Assembly: GCA_051414805.1 (NCBI GenBank)
Contig: CP166702.1
Coordinates: 3,906,001-3,970,000 of the forward strand
Direction: 5' to 3'
DNA length: 64,000 bases
Origin: Xenophilus sp003671765
GTDB lineage: Bacteria > Pseudomonadota > Gammaproteobacteria > Burkholderiales > Burkholderiaceae_C
Part shown: in pieces, positions 45,893 to 53,657 of the stretch
Numbering within the stretch: the stretch's first letter is position 1
How the letters are laid out: every line of letters begins with the position of its first letter
The notes under the pieces: generated by a model
Database searches by the model: none
The model's input: only the letters and a program-made list of their open reading frames with translations
What the model was told of the DNA's origin: nothing
Translations under genes and position numbers: made by a program

Positions 45893-46530
45893 GTAGCGCT
45901 CTCGACAAGTTCCAGTCCGCCATGCAGGTGCTGCCGCTGGTGGCCATCCTGCGCGGGCTCACGCCGCCCGAAGCCGAACCGGTCGGCGACGCCCTGGTCG
46001 GTGCCGGCTTCCGTCTGCTCGAAGTCCCGCTCAACTCGCCCGAGCCGCTGGCCAGCATCGCGCTGCTGCGGCGGCGCTTCCCCGACGCGCTGGTGGGTGC
46101 CGGCACGGTGCTCGACGCCGCGCAGGTGCGCGCCGTGCACGACGCGGGCGGCGAACTGATCGTGGCGCCCAACTTCGACGCCGCCGTGGTGGCCGAGGCG
46201 CGCCGGCTGGGCATGGTGAGCCTGCCCGGCGTGATGACACCGACCGAGGCTTTCGGGGCGCTGGCCGCCGGTGCCACGGGCCTGAAGCTGTTCCCCGCCG
46301 AGCTCGCCTCGCCGGCCGTGGTGAAGGCGCTGCTGGCCGTGCTGCCGCCGGACACGGCGCTGATGCCGGTCGGCGGCATCTCGCCGGACAACATGCAACC
46401 CTGGCGCGACGCAGGGGCGGCCGGCTTCGGCATCGGCTCCTCCCTGTACAAACCGGGCAAGAGCGCGGCGGCCGTGGCGGCCGACGCTATCAAATTCGTA
46501 GCTGCTTACGCCCGCCCCACGGGCGCCTGA
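45889..46530 (+). CDS. dgoA: 2-dehydro-3-deoxy-6-phosphogalactonate aldolase
   Basis: 213 aa. Class I KDPG/KDPGal aldolase fold: VAILRGLTPPEA, LLEVPLNSPEPL, VGAGTVL, the Schiff-base Lys in ATGLKLFPAE and PVGGISPDN. It splits KDPGal into pyruvate and glyceraldehyde 3-phosphate. It is distinct from the gluconate-pathway eda at 58382. The last 13-14 codons (AIKFVAAYARPTGA and stop) are encoded by dispersed repeat copy D, so the natural C-terminus has been replaced or extended by the repeat. Confidence 0.92.
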   Translation: MSSALDKFQSAMQVLPLVAILRGLTPPEAEPVGDALVGAGFRLLEVPLNSPEPLASIALLRRRFPDALVGAGTVLDAAQVRAVHDAGGELIVAPNFDAAVVAEARRLGMVSLPGVMTPTEAFGALAAGATGLKLFPAELASPAVVKALLAVLPPDTALMPVGGISPDNMQPWRDAGAAGFGIGSSLYKPGKSAAAVAADAIKFVAAYARPTGA

Positions 46531-46550
46531 GGCCAAAAATGCTTGAAAAG
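46484..46550 (+). repeat. Dispersed double-hairpin repeat, copy D, inside coding sequence
   Basis: Hairpin 1 is GCTAT (46486-46490), loop caaattc, GTAGC. Hairpin 2 is CGCCCG (46509-46514), loop cccca, CGGGCG. It ends near CTTGAAA (46542-46548), as does copy E. It supplies the dgoA stop codon (46528-46530) and contains the ATG of the next gene (46539). Confidence 0.75.
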
Positions 46551-47327
46551 ACCGCGATCCCCCATCTGCACGCCGCCGGATCCGCCGACGCCGAGTACGC
46601 CAGCCCCACCGTGCGCCGCCTGCGCGAAGACCTCGCCCTGGCCCTGCGCGCCGCCGCCCACCACAAGCTGGAGGAAGGCGTCTGCAACCACTTCAGCGTG
46701 ATGCTGCCGGGGACGCAGGACAAGTACCTGATCAACCCCCGCGGCCTGCACTGGAGCGAGGTGGGTCCCGACGACATCGTGCTCATCGACGTGCAGGGCA
46801 AGGTGCTCGCCGGCCGCCACCGCGTGGAGCCCACCGCCCTCTTCATCCACGGCGCCGTGCACCGCCTCACCGGCCGCGCCGTGGTCCTGCACTGCCACAT
46901 GCCGTACGCGACCGCACTCACGCTCACGTCCGACCGCGGCCTGGATCCCACGCTCAGCCAGAACGCCATGCGCTACATGAACCGCATCGCGATCGACGCC
47001 GAATACAACGGCCTGGCCCTGGACGACGCCGAAGGCGAGCGCATCGCGCGCACGATGATGGGCGACAACGCCGGCAAGGACATCGCCTTCCTGGCCAACC
47101 ACGGCGTGATCGTGGCCGGCGCGACCATTGCCCACGCCTACGACGACCTGTACTACCTCGAGCGCGCCTGCCTGCACCAGGTGCTGGCGCAGAGCACCGG
47201 CCGGCCGCTGGTGCCCGTGCGACCCGAGCTGGCGGCGCACGTCGCGGCGCAGATCCAGGGCGAACGCGAGCAGTCGGACCTGTTCTTCGAGGCGCTGCGA
47301 CGCCTGTTGCCGGCGCCCGGGCGCTGA
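46539..47327 (+). CDS. Class II aldolase/adducin-family protein
   Basis: 262 aa. Zn-ligand histidines are visible in VVLHCHMPYATAL and ANHGVIVAG, with NHFSVMLPG and INPRGLHWSE near the N-terminus. Members include sugar-phosphate aldolases and decarboxylases of keto-acid phosphates. It follows dgoA after 8 bases and may cleave a side product or another aldonate intermediate; the substrate is not identified. Its ATG lies in repeat copy D with GGCCAAAA upstream, which is a poor ribosome site, so expression may rely on coupling to dgoA. Confidence 0.85.
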   Translation: MLEKTAIPHLHAAGSADAEYASPTVRRLREDLALALRAAAHHKLEEGVCNHFSVMLPGTQDKYLINPRGLHWSEVGPDDIVLIDVQGKVLAGRHRVEPTALFIHGAVHRLTGRAVVLHCHMPYATALTLTSDRGLDPTLSQNAMRYMNRIAIDAEYNGLALDDAEGERIARTMMGDNAGKDIAFLANHGVIVAGATIAHAYDDLYYLERACLHQVLAQSTGRPLVPVRPELAAHVAAQIQGEREQSDLFFEALRRLLPAPGR

Positions 47328-47425
47328 ACGCGATCACAACAACTCTTCATGTGCCTTCGTCGCAGCTTTGCACGGCGTTCACATGGCGCGGCGACCATGC
47401 AGACATCCCACAACGAGGAGTCACC

Positions 47426-47734
47426 GTGAAGAAACTCATCGCAGCCGTCGGCGGCGCCGCCCTGATGTCGCTGGCCATGCTCGGCGCCCCGGCCCAGGCC
47501 CAGCCCCACGGCCCCATCGTCCAGGCGCAGTACTACGTGGCGCCGCCCCCGCCGCCGCGCTACTACGCGCCGCCTCCGCCGCCGCGCTACGCGCATCCCG
47601 GCTATTACCACGACGGCCCGCGCTACCACCCGCGTCACCGCCACTGGGAGCGCCGCCATGGATGGCGCGACAGCGACCGCGATGGCGTGCCCAACCGGTA
47701 CGACCGCCGGCCGAACAACCCCTACCGCTACTGA
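47426..47734 (+). CDS. Small exported Pro/Tyr/His-rich protein
   Basis: 102 aa from a GTG at 47426 with a strong CGAGGAG ribosome site. A signal peptide (KKLIAAVGGAALMSLAML, ending APAQAQ) is followed by a repeat YYVAPPPPPRYYAPPPPPRY, a His/Arg-rich segment and a C-terminal DSDRDGVPNRYDRRPNNP. The latter resembles an acidic thrombospondin type 3-like Ca2+-binding loop. Such small envelope proteins are common in Burkholderiales; function unknown. A terminator follows. Confidence 0.75.
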   Translation: MKKLIAAVGGAALMSLAMLGAPAQAQPHGPIVQAQYYVAPPPPPRYYAPPPPPRYAHPGYYHDGPRYHPRHRHWERRHGWRDSDRDGVPNRYDRRPNNPYRY

Positions 47735-47746
47735 GCGGCTGAAATG

Positions 47747-47772
47747 AAAAACGCCCCGCAAGGGGCGTTTTT
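47747..47772. terminator. Bidirectional Rho-independent terminator
   Basis: AAAAACGCCCC, loop gcaa, GGGGCGTTTTT is a near-perfect symmetric hairpin between the plus-strand small protein gene and the minus-strand SDR gene, so it can stop both. Confidence 0.92.
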
Positions 47773-47786
47773 CGTTACGCGGTCGT

Positions 47787-48497
47787 TCAGGCCGCCACGG
47801 CGCTCGCCGCGTAGGGCGGATTGGCGCTCGAAAGGCCCTGCTTGAGCTGACGCGACACCTCGTCGGCCAGCGCCTCCGGGCGACCCGCCTGCACGGCGTC
47901 GAACGCCTGGCGGGCCACGTCGTCGGGCGAGGTCTTCGGTCCGTCCACGTGGGCCGCCATGTCGGTGTCCATGTAGCCCACGTGCACGCTCACCACCTGC
48001 GTGCCCTGCCCCGCCAGCTCGTTGCGCAGGCCGTTGCTGAGCGACCAGGCCGCCGACTTGGTGGCGCTGTAGGTCGCCACGCTCGGGAAGGTGGTCCAGG
48101 CCAGCGCCGACAGCACGTTCACGATCGCGCCGCCGCCGTTGCGCGCGAGCACGGGTGCGAAGGCGCGCGCGAGCAGCCAGGGGCCGAAGAAGTTGGTCTC
48201 GAGCTCGGCACGGGCGGCATCGACCGAATCGGCGCCCAGAAGGTTCGTGCCGCGCGAAATGCCGGCGTTGTTGACCAGCACGGTGACGTCGCCGCAGGCG
48301 CGCGCGGCGGCCTCGATCTGGTCGGGCTTGGTGACGTCGAGCGCGACGGGCGTCACGCCGGCCAAGGTGACCGTGCTCGCATCGCGCGCCGCACCGTAGA
48401 CCTTGCGTGCACCGGCTGCGAGGGCCGCCTTGGCGAAGGCCAGCCCCAGGCCACGGTTGGCCCCGGTGATGAAGACGACGGAATCCTGAAGGTTCAT
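47787..48497 (-). CDS. Short-chain dehydrogenase/reductase
   Basis: 236 aa. The Rossmann motif is VFITGANRGLGLAFA (TGxxxGxG), with NNAGISRGT, and the catalytic Tyr/Lys in ATYSATKSAAW; the Ser is in NVLSALAW. Classical SDR length. The ATG at 48497 is used because an in-frame upstream ATG at 48584 has no signal and lies near the MATE gene. It follows the MATE gene in the same direction. Substrate unknown. Confidence 0.88.
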   Translation of the reverse strand: MNLQDSVVFITGANRGLGLAFAKAALAAGARKVYGAARDASTVTLAGVTPVALDVTKPDQIEAAARACGDVTVLVNNAGISRGTNLLGADSVDAARAELETNFFGPWLLARAFAPVLARNGGGAIVNVLSALAWTTFPSVATYSATKSAAWSLSNGLRNELAGQGTQVVSVHVGYMDTDMAAHVDGPKTSPDDVARQAFDAVQAGRPEALADEVSRQLKQGLSSANPPYAASAVAA

Positions 48498-48558
48498 GAC
48501 ATGCTCCGAATGGAAGGGAGTGGGAGAAGAAAAAAGGGAAACGGATGCGCCCTGCAGC

Positions 48559-49959
48559 TCAGGCCAGCCGACGCAGCAGCGCACCGGTGCTGCGCGGCCA
48601 GCCGGGCCGCCCGAACCAGGCGCCGCCGGAGATGACCGAGGCGATGAAGAGCCCGTAGGCCACCAGGGCCAGCCCCTGGGCGACGAACACGTGCACGAGC
48701 TGGCCGCCCCAGCGCAGCGCGAGCCAGCCGCCGATGCCGGCCACGGCCAGGCGGATCAGCGTGCCGAACACCGGCCACATCAGGCGGCCCGCACCCTGCG
48801 ACGCGAAGTACAGCACCAGGCCCAGCCCGAAGAAGCCGTAAAGCGGCCCCACTGCGCGCAGGTACTGCGTGCCGGCCTCGAGCATCGCGGGGTCGTTGCC
48901 GAAGAGCAGCAGCCACTGGCGCGGGAACAACGCCGCCGCAAGGCCGATGCTGCCGGTGAGCACGAAGGCCACCACGGCACCGGTCCAGGCGGCGCGCAGC
49001 GCACGTTCGCGCTGGCCCGCACCGATGCAGGTGCCCACCATGGCGACCAGCGGCGCGCCGAGGCCGAAGACCAGGGGTACCAGCAGGTATTCGAGCCGCG
49101 ACGCGGTGCCGTAGCCCGCGATGGCACCGGCCCCGTAGCGGCCGGCGAAGGCGGTCGCCAGTGCGATGCAAGCGTTGGTGGCCACGGTGGAGATGGCGCC
49201 GAAGAGCCCCACGCGCAGGATGTCGCGCAGCAGCGGCCAGCGCAGCCGCGCCTGCGCCCACACGGGCCGCAGCAGGCTGCGCGACGAGCGCAGGTACAGC
49301 GCCAGTGCCACGGTGCCGGCCAGGTAGTACACCAGCAGCGCCATGGCACCGCCCGCGATGCCCATGCCCGGCACCGGCCCCCAGCCGAAGATCAGCAGCG
49401 GCGACAGCGGAACGAGCAGCACGACGCCCGCCACGGTGACGTTGGCCGGCACGGCCATGTTGCCGGTGCCGCGGATCACCGCCGCCAGCGAATTGAACAT
49501 CCACACCAGCACCGCACCGGCGAACACCCAGTGCGAATACGTCAACGCCGCCTCCAGCGCCGCGCCGCTGCCGCCCATCGCGGTGTACAGGGCACGGCCG
49601 CCCAGCCACAGCGCCAGCGTGAAGGCGATGCCGAAGCCCAGCGCGATGGCCACCGCCTGCCACACCAGGGCCTGCGCATCCTCGCGGCGGCCGGCGCCGA
49701 GCGCTCGCGCCACCGCCGAGGCGATGCCGCCGCCCATGGCGCCCGCGGAGGTCATCTGCATCAGCATCACGATCGGGAACACCAGCGCCATGCCGGCCAG
49801 GGCGTCGGTGCCGAGCTTGCCGACGAACCAGGTCTCGATGAGGCCGACCGCGGCCTGCGCCACCATCACCAGCACGTTGGGCGCCGCCATGCGCAGCAGC
49901 GTCGGCACGATCGGGGCGTGCAGCAGGCGCTGCGTGCGTGGGTCGAGCGGCGCGTTCAT
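48559..49959 (-). CDS. MATE-family multidrug/metabolite efflux transporter
   Basis: 466 aa with about 12 membrane helices. The N-terminal segment MAAPNVLVMVAQAAVGLIET and GKLGTDALAGMALVFPIVML are typical, and the fold repeats in the second half (LVPLVFGLGAPLVAMVGTCI, GAGQRERA). It exports cationic compounds by H+ or Na+ antiport. The ATG at 49959 overlaps the stop of the upstream MFS gene (ATGA), so the two exporters are translationally coupled, an unusual pairing. No regulator is adjacent apart from the divergent MarR further upstream. Confidence 0.9.
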   Translation of the reverse strand: MNAPLDPRTQRLLHAPIVPTLLRMAAPNVLVMVAQAAVGLIETWFVGKLGTDALAGMALVFPIVMLMQMTSAGAMGGGIASAVARALGAGRREDAQALVWQAVAIALGFGIAFTLALWLGGRALYTAMGGSGAALEAALTYSHWVFAGAVLVWMFNSLAAVIRGTGNMAVPANVTVAGVVLLVPLSPLLIFGWGPVPGMGIAGGAMALLVYYLAGTVALALYLRSSRSLLRPVWAQARLRWPLLRDILRVGLFGAISTVATNACIALATAFAGRYGAGAIAGYGTASRLEYLLVPLVFGLGAPLVAMVGTCIGAGQRERALRAAWTGAVVAFVLTGSIGLAAALFPRQWLLLFGNDPAMLEAGTQYLRAVGPLYGFFGLGLVLYFASQGAGRLMWPVFGTLIRLAVAGIGGWLALRWGGQLVHVFVAQGLALVAYGLFIASVISGGAWFGRPGWPRSTGALLRRLA

Positions 49960-51290
49960 GCGCGGGCCTGCGCGGCGGCCATGCCACCCTGCGGTGCCGG
50001 TGCGGCGGCCTTGCCCACCGGGCCTGCGGGCTTGCGGATGGTGAGCACCAGCAGGGCGGCCAGCAGGCAGGCGCCGCCCGCCACATAGAGCGCCGGGGTG
50101 TAGGTGAGCAGCAGCGTGCGCGACATGCCGGCCCCCCAGGCTGCCGTCGCCGCGCCCAGTTGATGCGCCGCGAACACCCAGCCGAACACCATGCCGGCCT
50201 TCTGCGGGCCGAAGGCCGCGCCGGCCAGCTTCACGGTGGGCGGCACCGTGGCGATCCAGTCGAGCCCGTAGAACATGGCGAACACACCCAGCCCGACCAG
50301 CGAGAAGCCGGAGTGCGGCAGCCAGAAGAGCGACAGGCCGCGCAGCCCGTAGTACCAGAACAGCAGCTTGCGGTTGTCGTAGCGGTCCGACAGCCAGCCC
50401 GACAGCACCGTGCCGACGAAGTCGAAGGCACCCATCGCGGCCAGCACCGAGGCGGCGGGCACCGGGCCCAGCCCGTTGTCGCCGCACAGCGAGATGAAGT
50501 GCGTCTGCACCAGGCCGTTGGTGCTGAGGCCGCAGATGAAGAAGGTGCCGGCGAGGATCCAGAAGGTGCGGTGCTGCGCCGCCTCGGCGAGCACGCGGAA
50601 GGGCGTGGCAAATCCAATGCGCGTGATCGCGGCCTGGGGCGGCGGCGCCGTCGCGGGCGTCTCACCGTAGGGCAGCAGTCCCACGTCGGCGGGGCGGTCG
50701 CGCATGAGCCACAGCGCCAGCACGGCAATCAGGAAGGCGCCGACGACGATGGGCACCACGGCAGAGCGCCACCCCCAGTGCTCGATCATCCACGCGGCCA
50801 CCGGCAGGAAGGCCAGCTGCCCCGTGGCGGAGCTCGCGGTGAGCAGTCCGATGACCAGCCCGCGCCTGGCGTTGAACCACCGGTTGGCGACCACCGCGCC
50901 GAGCACCATCGCGGTCATGCCGGTGCCCAGGCCCAGCATGAGGCTCCAGAGCACGAAGAGCTGCCACAGCTGGTTGGCGGCCGTCACGAGCGCCATCGCG
51001 CCGCCGACCAGCGCCAGGCCGCACACCATGACCCGGCGCAGGCCGAAGCGCTCCATCAGCACCGCGGCGAAGGGCCCCATCAGGCCGAAGAGCGCGAAGC
51101 GCAGGGCGAGGGACGATGAGATCTGCTCCGTGGTCCACCCGAACTCGTCGCCCAGCGGCTTGAGCATGGCGCCCGGCAGGCCCAGCGCGGCCGCCATGGT
51201 GAGCATGGTGAGGAAGGTGACGGCGGCCACCAGCCAGCCGTAGTGGATGCCTCGGGCTTGCAGCCAGGCGGAGACGCGAGTGGCGGACAT
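49956..51290 (-). CDS. MFS transporter (OFA/monocarboxylate-like)
   Basis: 444 aa with about 12 membrane segments. It starts WLQARGIHYGWLVAAVTFLT, typical of the OFA/MCT-type group, and has GPFAAVLMERFGLRRVMV (MFS motif A region) and GWLSDRYDNRKLLFW in the second half. It is coupled to the MATE gene by a 4-base overlap. It lies about 49 bases after the end of the MarR gene (same strand), so the three could share a promoter. Substrate unknown. Confidence 0.88.
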   Translation of the reverse strand: MSATRVSAWLQARGIHYGWLVAAVTFLTMLTMAAALGLPGAMLKPLGDEFGWTTEQISSSLALRFALFGLMGPFAAVLMERFGLRRVMVCGLALVGGAMALVTAANQLWQLFVLWSLMLGLGTGMTAMVLGAVVANRWFNARRGLVIGLLTASSATGQLAFLPVAAWMIEHWGWRSAVVPIVVGAFLIAVLALWLMRDRPADVGLLPYGETPATAPPPQAAITRIGFATPFRVLAEAAQHRTFWILAGTFFICGLSTNGLVQTHFISLCGDNGLGPVPAASVLAAMGAFDFVGTVLSGWLSDRYDNRKLLFWYYGLRGLSLFWLPHSGFSLVGLGVFAMFYGLDWIATVPPTVKLAGAAFGPQKAGMVFGWVFAAHQLGAATAAWGAGMSRTLLLTYTPALYVAGGACLLAALLVLTIRKPAGPVGKAAAPAPQGGMAAAQARA

Positions 51291-51338
51291 GGGGATTCCA
51301 GGGGGTCGATGAACTTGCGGGGTGACCGGGCGCGACGC

Positions 51339-51794
51339 TCAACTGGCCAGGTCGTCGGCCTCGCCGGGCGCGAGCACGTCCAGGGCCTCGTCGATCAGGG
51401 CATGCAGCTGCGCCACGCGGACCAGCCCGAGCCGATCGTTGAGCGAGCGCTGGGCCTGCTGCCAGAGAGCGCGCGCCTCGTCGCGCTTGGCACGGCCCGC
51501 GGCGGTGATGTGGATCAGACGGCTGCGGGCGTCGGCGCCCTCGCCCACTTCGACCCAGCCTTCGGCGATCAGCGGCTTGAGGTTGCGGGTGAGGGTCGAC
51601 GCGTCGAGGCTCATGCGCGCCGCCAGGTCGACCGGCCGCACCGGGCCTGCAGCCAGGATGTGGGACAGCAGGGAGTACTGCGAGGTCTTCAGGCCGCTGG
51701 CCGCCACGTGGGCGTCGTAGTGGCGCGCCACCACCCGGCTGAGCTGGCGCAGCTTGAAACTCGTGCAGCCCTTGGGCTTTGCGATAGCATCCAT
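51339..51794 (-). CDS. MarR-family transcriptional regulator
   Basis: 151 aa from the ATG at 51794 (or 154 from 51803). The winged helix is VRPVDLAARMSLDASTLTRNLKPL with the wing VGEGADARSRLIHITAAG. It is divergent from the thioesterase gene across two tandem palindromes. It is upstream of the MFS-MATE pair on the same strand and may repress itself, the exporters and the thioesterase. The effector is unknown. Confidence 0.9.
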   Translation of the reverse strand: MDAIAKPKGCTSFKLRQLSRVVARHYDAHVAASGLKTSQYSLLSHILAAGPVRPVDLAARMSLDASTLTRNLKPLIAEGWVEVGEGADARSRLIHITAAGRAKRDEARALWQQAQRSLNDRLGLVRVAQLHALIDEALDVLAPGEADDLAS

Positions 51795-51802
51795 GCCGAT
51801 CA

Positions 51803-51829
51803 TTGTAGCTGCAATGATTGCATATGCAA
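51803..51829. promoter_or_regulatory. Two tandem palindromes between marR-type gene and thioesterase
   Basis: TTGTAGCTGCAA (51803-51814, one mismatch) and TTGCATATGCAA (51818-51829, perfect) share the frame TTG-6-CAA and are 15 bases centre to centre. They lie at the regulator start, where MarR autoregulatory operators are expected. Confidence 0.65.
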
Positions 51830-51861
51830 CCTTCAGGTCATCCAGAGAGAGGAACGCGACC

Positions 51862-52416
51862 GTGACGCCGACGAATTCAGAAGACGTATCGAAGACCTGG
51901 CTGGCCGAGGAGGCCGAAGTCATGGCCCGGCTCGACGCCGGCCCGGGCCCTGGGCTCGCCCGGCCCGACCAGATCGCCGGCAAGACCGGCCTGCAGGTCA
52001 TGGAAGGCATGCTGCGCGGCGAACTGCCCTATGCCGAGATCGCGAAGACGCTGGACTTCACCATCGTCGAGGTCGGACCGGGCAAGGCGGTTTTCCAGGG
52101 CACGCCCCTGCAGCGCCACCTCAACCCGCTGGGCACCGTGCACGGCGGCTGGTTCGCCACCCTGCTCGACTCGGCGCTGGGCTGCGCCGTCCACACCATG
52201 ATGCCGCCGGGCCGCGGCTACACCACGGCCGAGCTGGGCGTGAACCTCGTCAAGGCCATCACGCCCAAGGTGCCGCGTGTGCGCGCGGAGGGCCGCGTGA
52301 TCCACTGCGGCCGGCAGCTCGCGACGGCCGAGGCCCGACTGGTGGGCCCCGACGGCACGCTGTACGCCCACGCGACCACCACCTGCCTGGTCTTCGACCT
52401 GCCCGCGAAGCGCTGA
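51862..52416 (+). CDS. PaaI-family hotdog thioesterase
   Basis: 184 aa from a GTG at 51862 after GAGAGGAA. The ATG at 51754 is rejected because the frame there is antisense to marR. The hotdog core has HLNPLGTVHGGWFATLLDSALG (the HGG motif with the following acidic residue), GYTTAELGVNLVKAITP and EGRVIHCGRQLATAEA. Members hydrolyse aryl- or acyl-CoA thioesters. The short N-terminal extension (about 45 residues) is variable. It is probably controlled by the divergent MarR protein. Confidence 0.88.
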   Translation: MTPTNSEDVSKTWLAEEAEVMARLDAGPGPGLARPDQIAGKTGLQVMEGMLRGELPYAEIAKTLDFTIVEVGPGKAVFQGTPLQRHLNPLGTVHGGWFATLLDSALGCAVHTMMPPGRGYTTAELGVNLVKAITPKVPRVRAEGRVIHCGRQLATAEARLVGPDGTLYAHATTTCLVFDLPAKR

Positions 52417-52475
52417 GGGCGCAGCTTCAACCCCACGGCGCCCGGGTTTTCGGCGTGGAAAGACTCTTTTGTCGT

Positions 52476-52490
52476 TGACAATGATTCTCA
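52476..52490. promoter_or_regulatory. Fur box before the ferric ABC importer
   Basis: TGACAATGATTCTCA matches the 7-1-7 Fur consensus TGATAATNATTATCA at 12 of 14 positions. It overlaps a -35-like TTGACA (52475-52480). It lies 67 bases upstream of fbpA, so iron repression is expected. Confidence 0.82.
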
Positions 52491-52556
52491 ACCAGCAGAC
52501 GCTGGGCCGGCGCCCGCCGGCACAAGAGATCCCCATAGACGTCCGGAGGAGTTTCC

Positions 52557-53603
52557 ATGTCCTTGTTGTCCCGTCCGCGCCGGAAGGCGTGCGCCTTCGC
52601 CCTTGCAGCCGCCGGCCTGGTGGCTGCGGCCCTGCCCGCCCATGCGCAGGGCGAACTCACGCTCTACACCACCCGCGAGCCGGGCCTGATCCAGCCGCTG
52701 ATCGCGGCCTTCAGCGCGCAGACGCAGATCAAGGTGAACACCGTGTTCGTGAAGGACGGGCTGCTCGAGCGCGTCAAGGCCGAGGGCGCCCGCTCGCCCG
52801 CGGACGTGCTGATGACGGTGGACGTGGGCAACCTGCTCGACCTCGTCGAGGGCGGCGTGACGCAGCCGGTGAAGTCGGCGGCGCTCGAATCGGCGATCCC
52901 CGCCAACCTGCGCGGCGCCGATGGCCAGTGGTTCTCGCTGTCGATGCGCGCGCGCGTGCTGTACGCCGACAAGAACCTCAAGCTCACGAACATCCGCTAC
53001 GAGGACCTGGCCGACCCGAAGTACAAGGGCAAGGTCTGCATCCGCGCCGGCCAGCACCCCTACAACACGGCCCTCGTGGCGGCGCTGATCGCGCATGACG
53101 GCGAAGCGCAGGCCGAGCAATGGCTGCGCGGCGTGAAGAACAACCTGGCGCGCAAGGCCACCGGCGGCGACCGCGACGTGGCGCGCGACATCCTCGGCGG
53201 CATCTGCGACGTGGGGCTGGCCAACTCCTACTACGTGGGCCAGATGAAGGGCTCCAAGGAAGGCAGCGACGCGCGCAAGTGGGGCGACGCGATCAAGGTG
53301 GTCCGTCCGACCTTCGCCAAGGGCGGGGGCACCCACGTCAACATCAGCGGCGCGTCCGTCGCCAAGAGCGCGCCGAACCGCGACAACGCGGTCAAGCTGC
53401 TCGAGTTCCTGGTGTCGGAGCCGGCGCAACAGCTCTATGCCCAGGCCAACTACGAGTACCCGGTGCGCAAGGGCGTGGCGCTCGACCCGATCATCGGCCA
53501 GACCATCGGCGAGCTGAAGGTCGATCCGCTGCCGCTCGTCGAGATCGCCAAGTACCGCAAGCAGGCCAGCGCGCTGGTCGACAAAGTCGGCTTCGATAGG
53601 TAG
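52557..53603 (+). CDS. fbpA: Ferric-iron ABC importer binding protein (FbpA/FutA type)
   Basis: 348 aa. A signal peptide ends at LPAHAQ. The mature protein begins GELTLYTTREPGLIQPLIAAF. The Fe(III)-binding tyrosine pair is Tyr225-Tyr226 in LANSYYVGQM, with NISGASVAKSAPN after it. It takes up Fe(III), possibly with carbonate, for the permease encoded next. A GAGGAGTTTCC ribosome site and an upstream Fur box support start and regulation. Confidence 0.93.
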   Translation: MSLLSRPRRKACAFALAAAGLVAAALPAHAQGELTLYTTREPGLIQPLIAAFSAQTQIKVNTVFVKDGLLERVKAEGARSPADVLMTVDVGNLLDLVEGGVTQPVKSAALESAIPANLRGADGQWFSLSMRARVLYADKNLKLTNIRYEDLADPKYKGKVCIRAGQHPYNTALVAALIAHDGEAQAEQWLRGVKNNLARKATGGDRDVARDILGGICDVGLANSYYVGQMKGSKEGSDARKWGDAIKVVRPTFAKGGGTHVNISGASVAKSAPNRDNAVKLLEFLVSEPAQQLYAQANYEYPVRKGVALDPIIGQTIGELKVDPLPLVEIAKYRKQASALVDKVGFDR

Positions 53604-53605
53604 GG

Positions 53606-53642
53606 GCTTCAAACGCCGAGCCGCTTCGCGGCTTGGCTTCCG
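53606..53642 (+). other. Hairpin between fbpA and fbpB
   Basis: GAGCCGCTTCGCGGCTTGGC contains GCCGC-TTC-GCGGC, an imperfect hairpin in the 54-base gap with no U-run. It may stabilise the fbpA message or lower expression of fbpB relative to fbpA; function inferred. Confidence 0.4.
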
Positions 53643-53657
53643 CTCCGCGATGACCTG

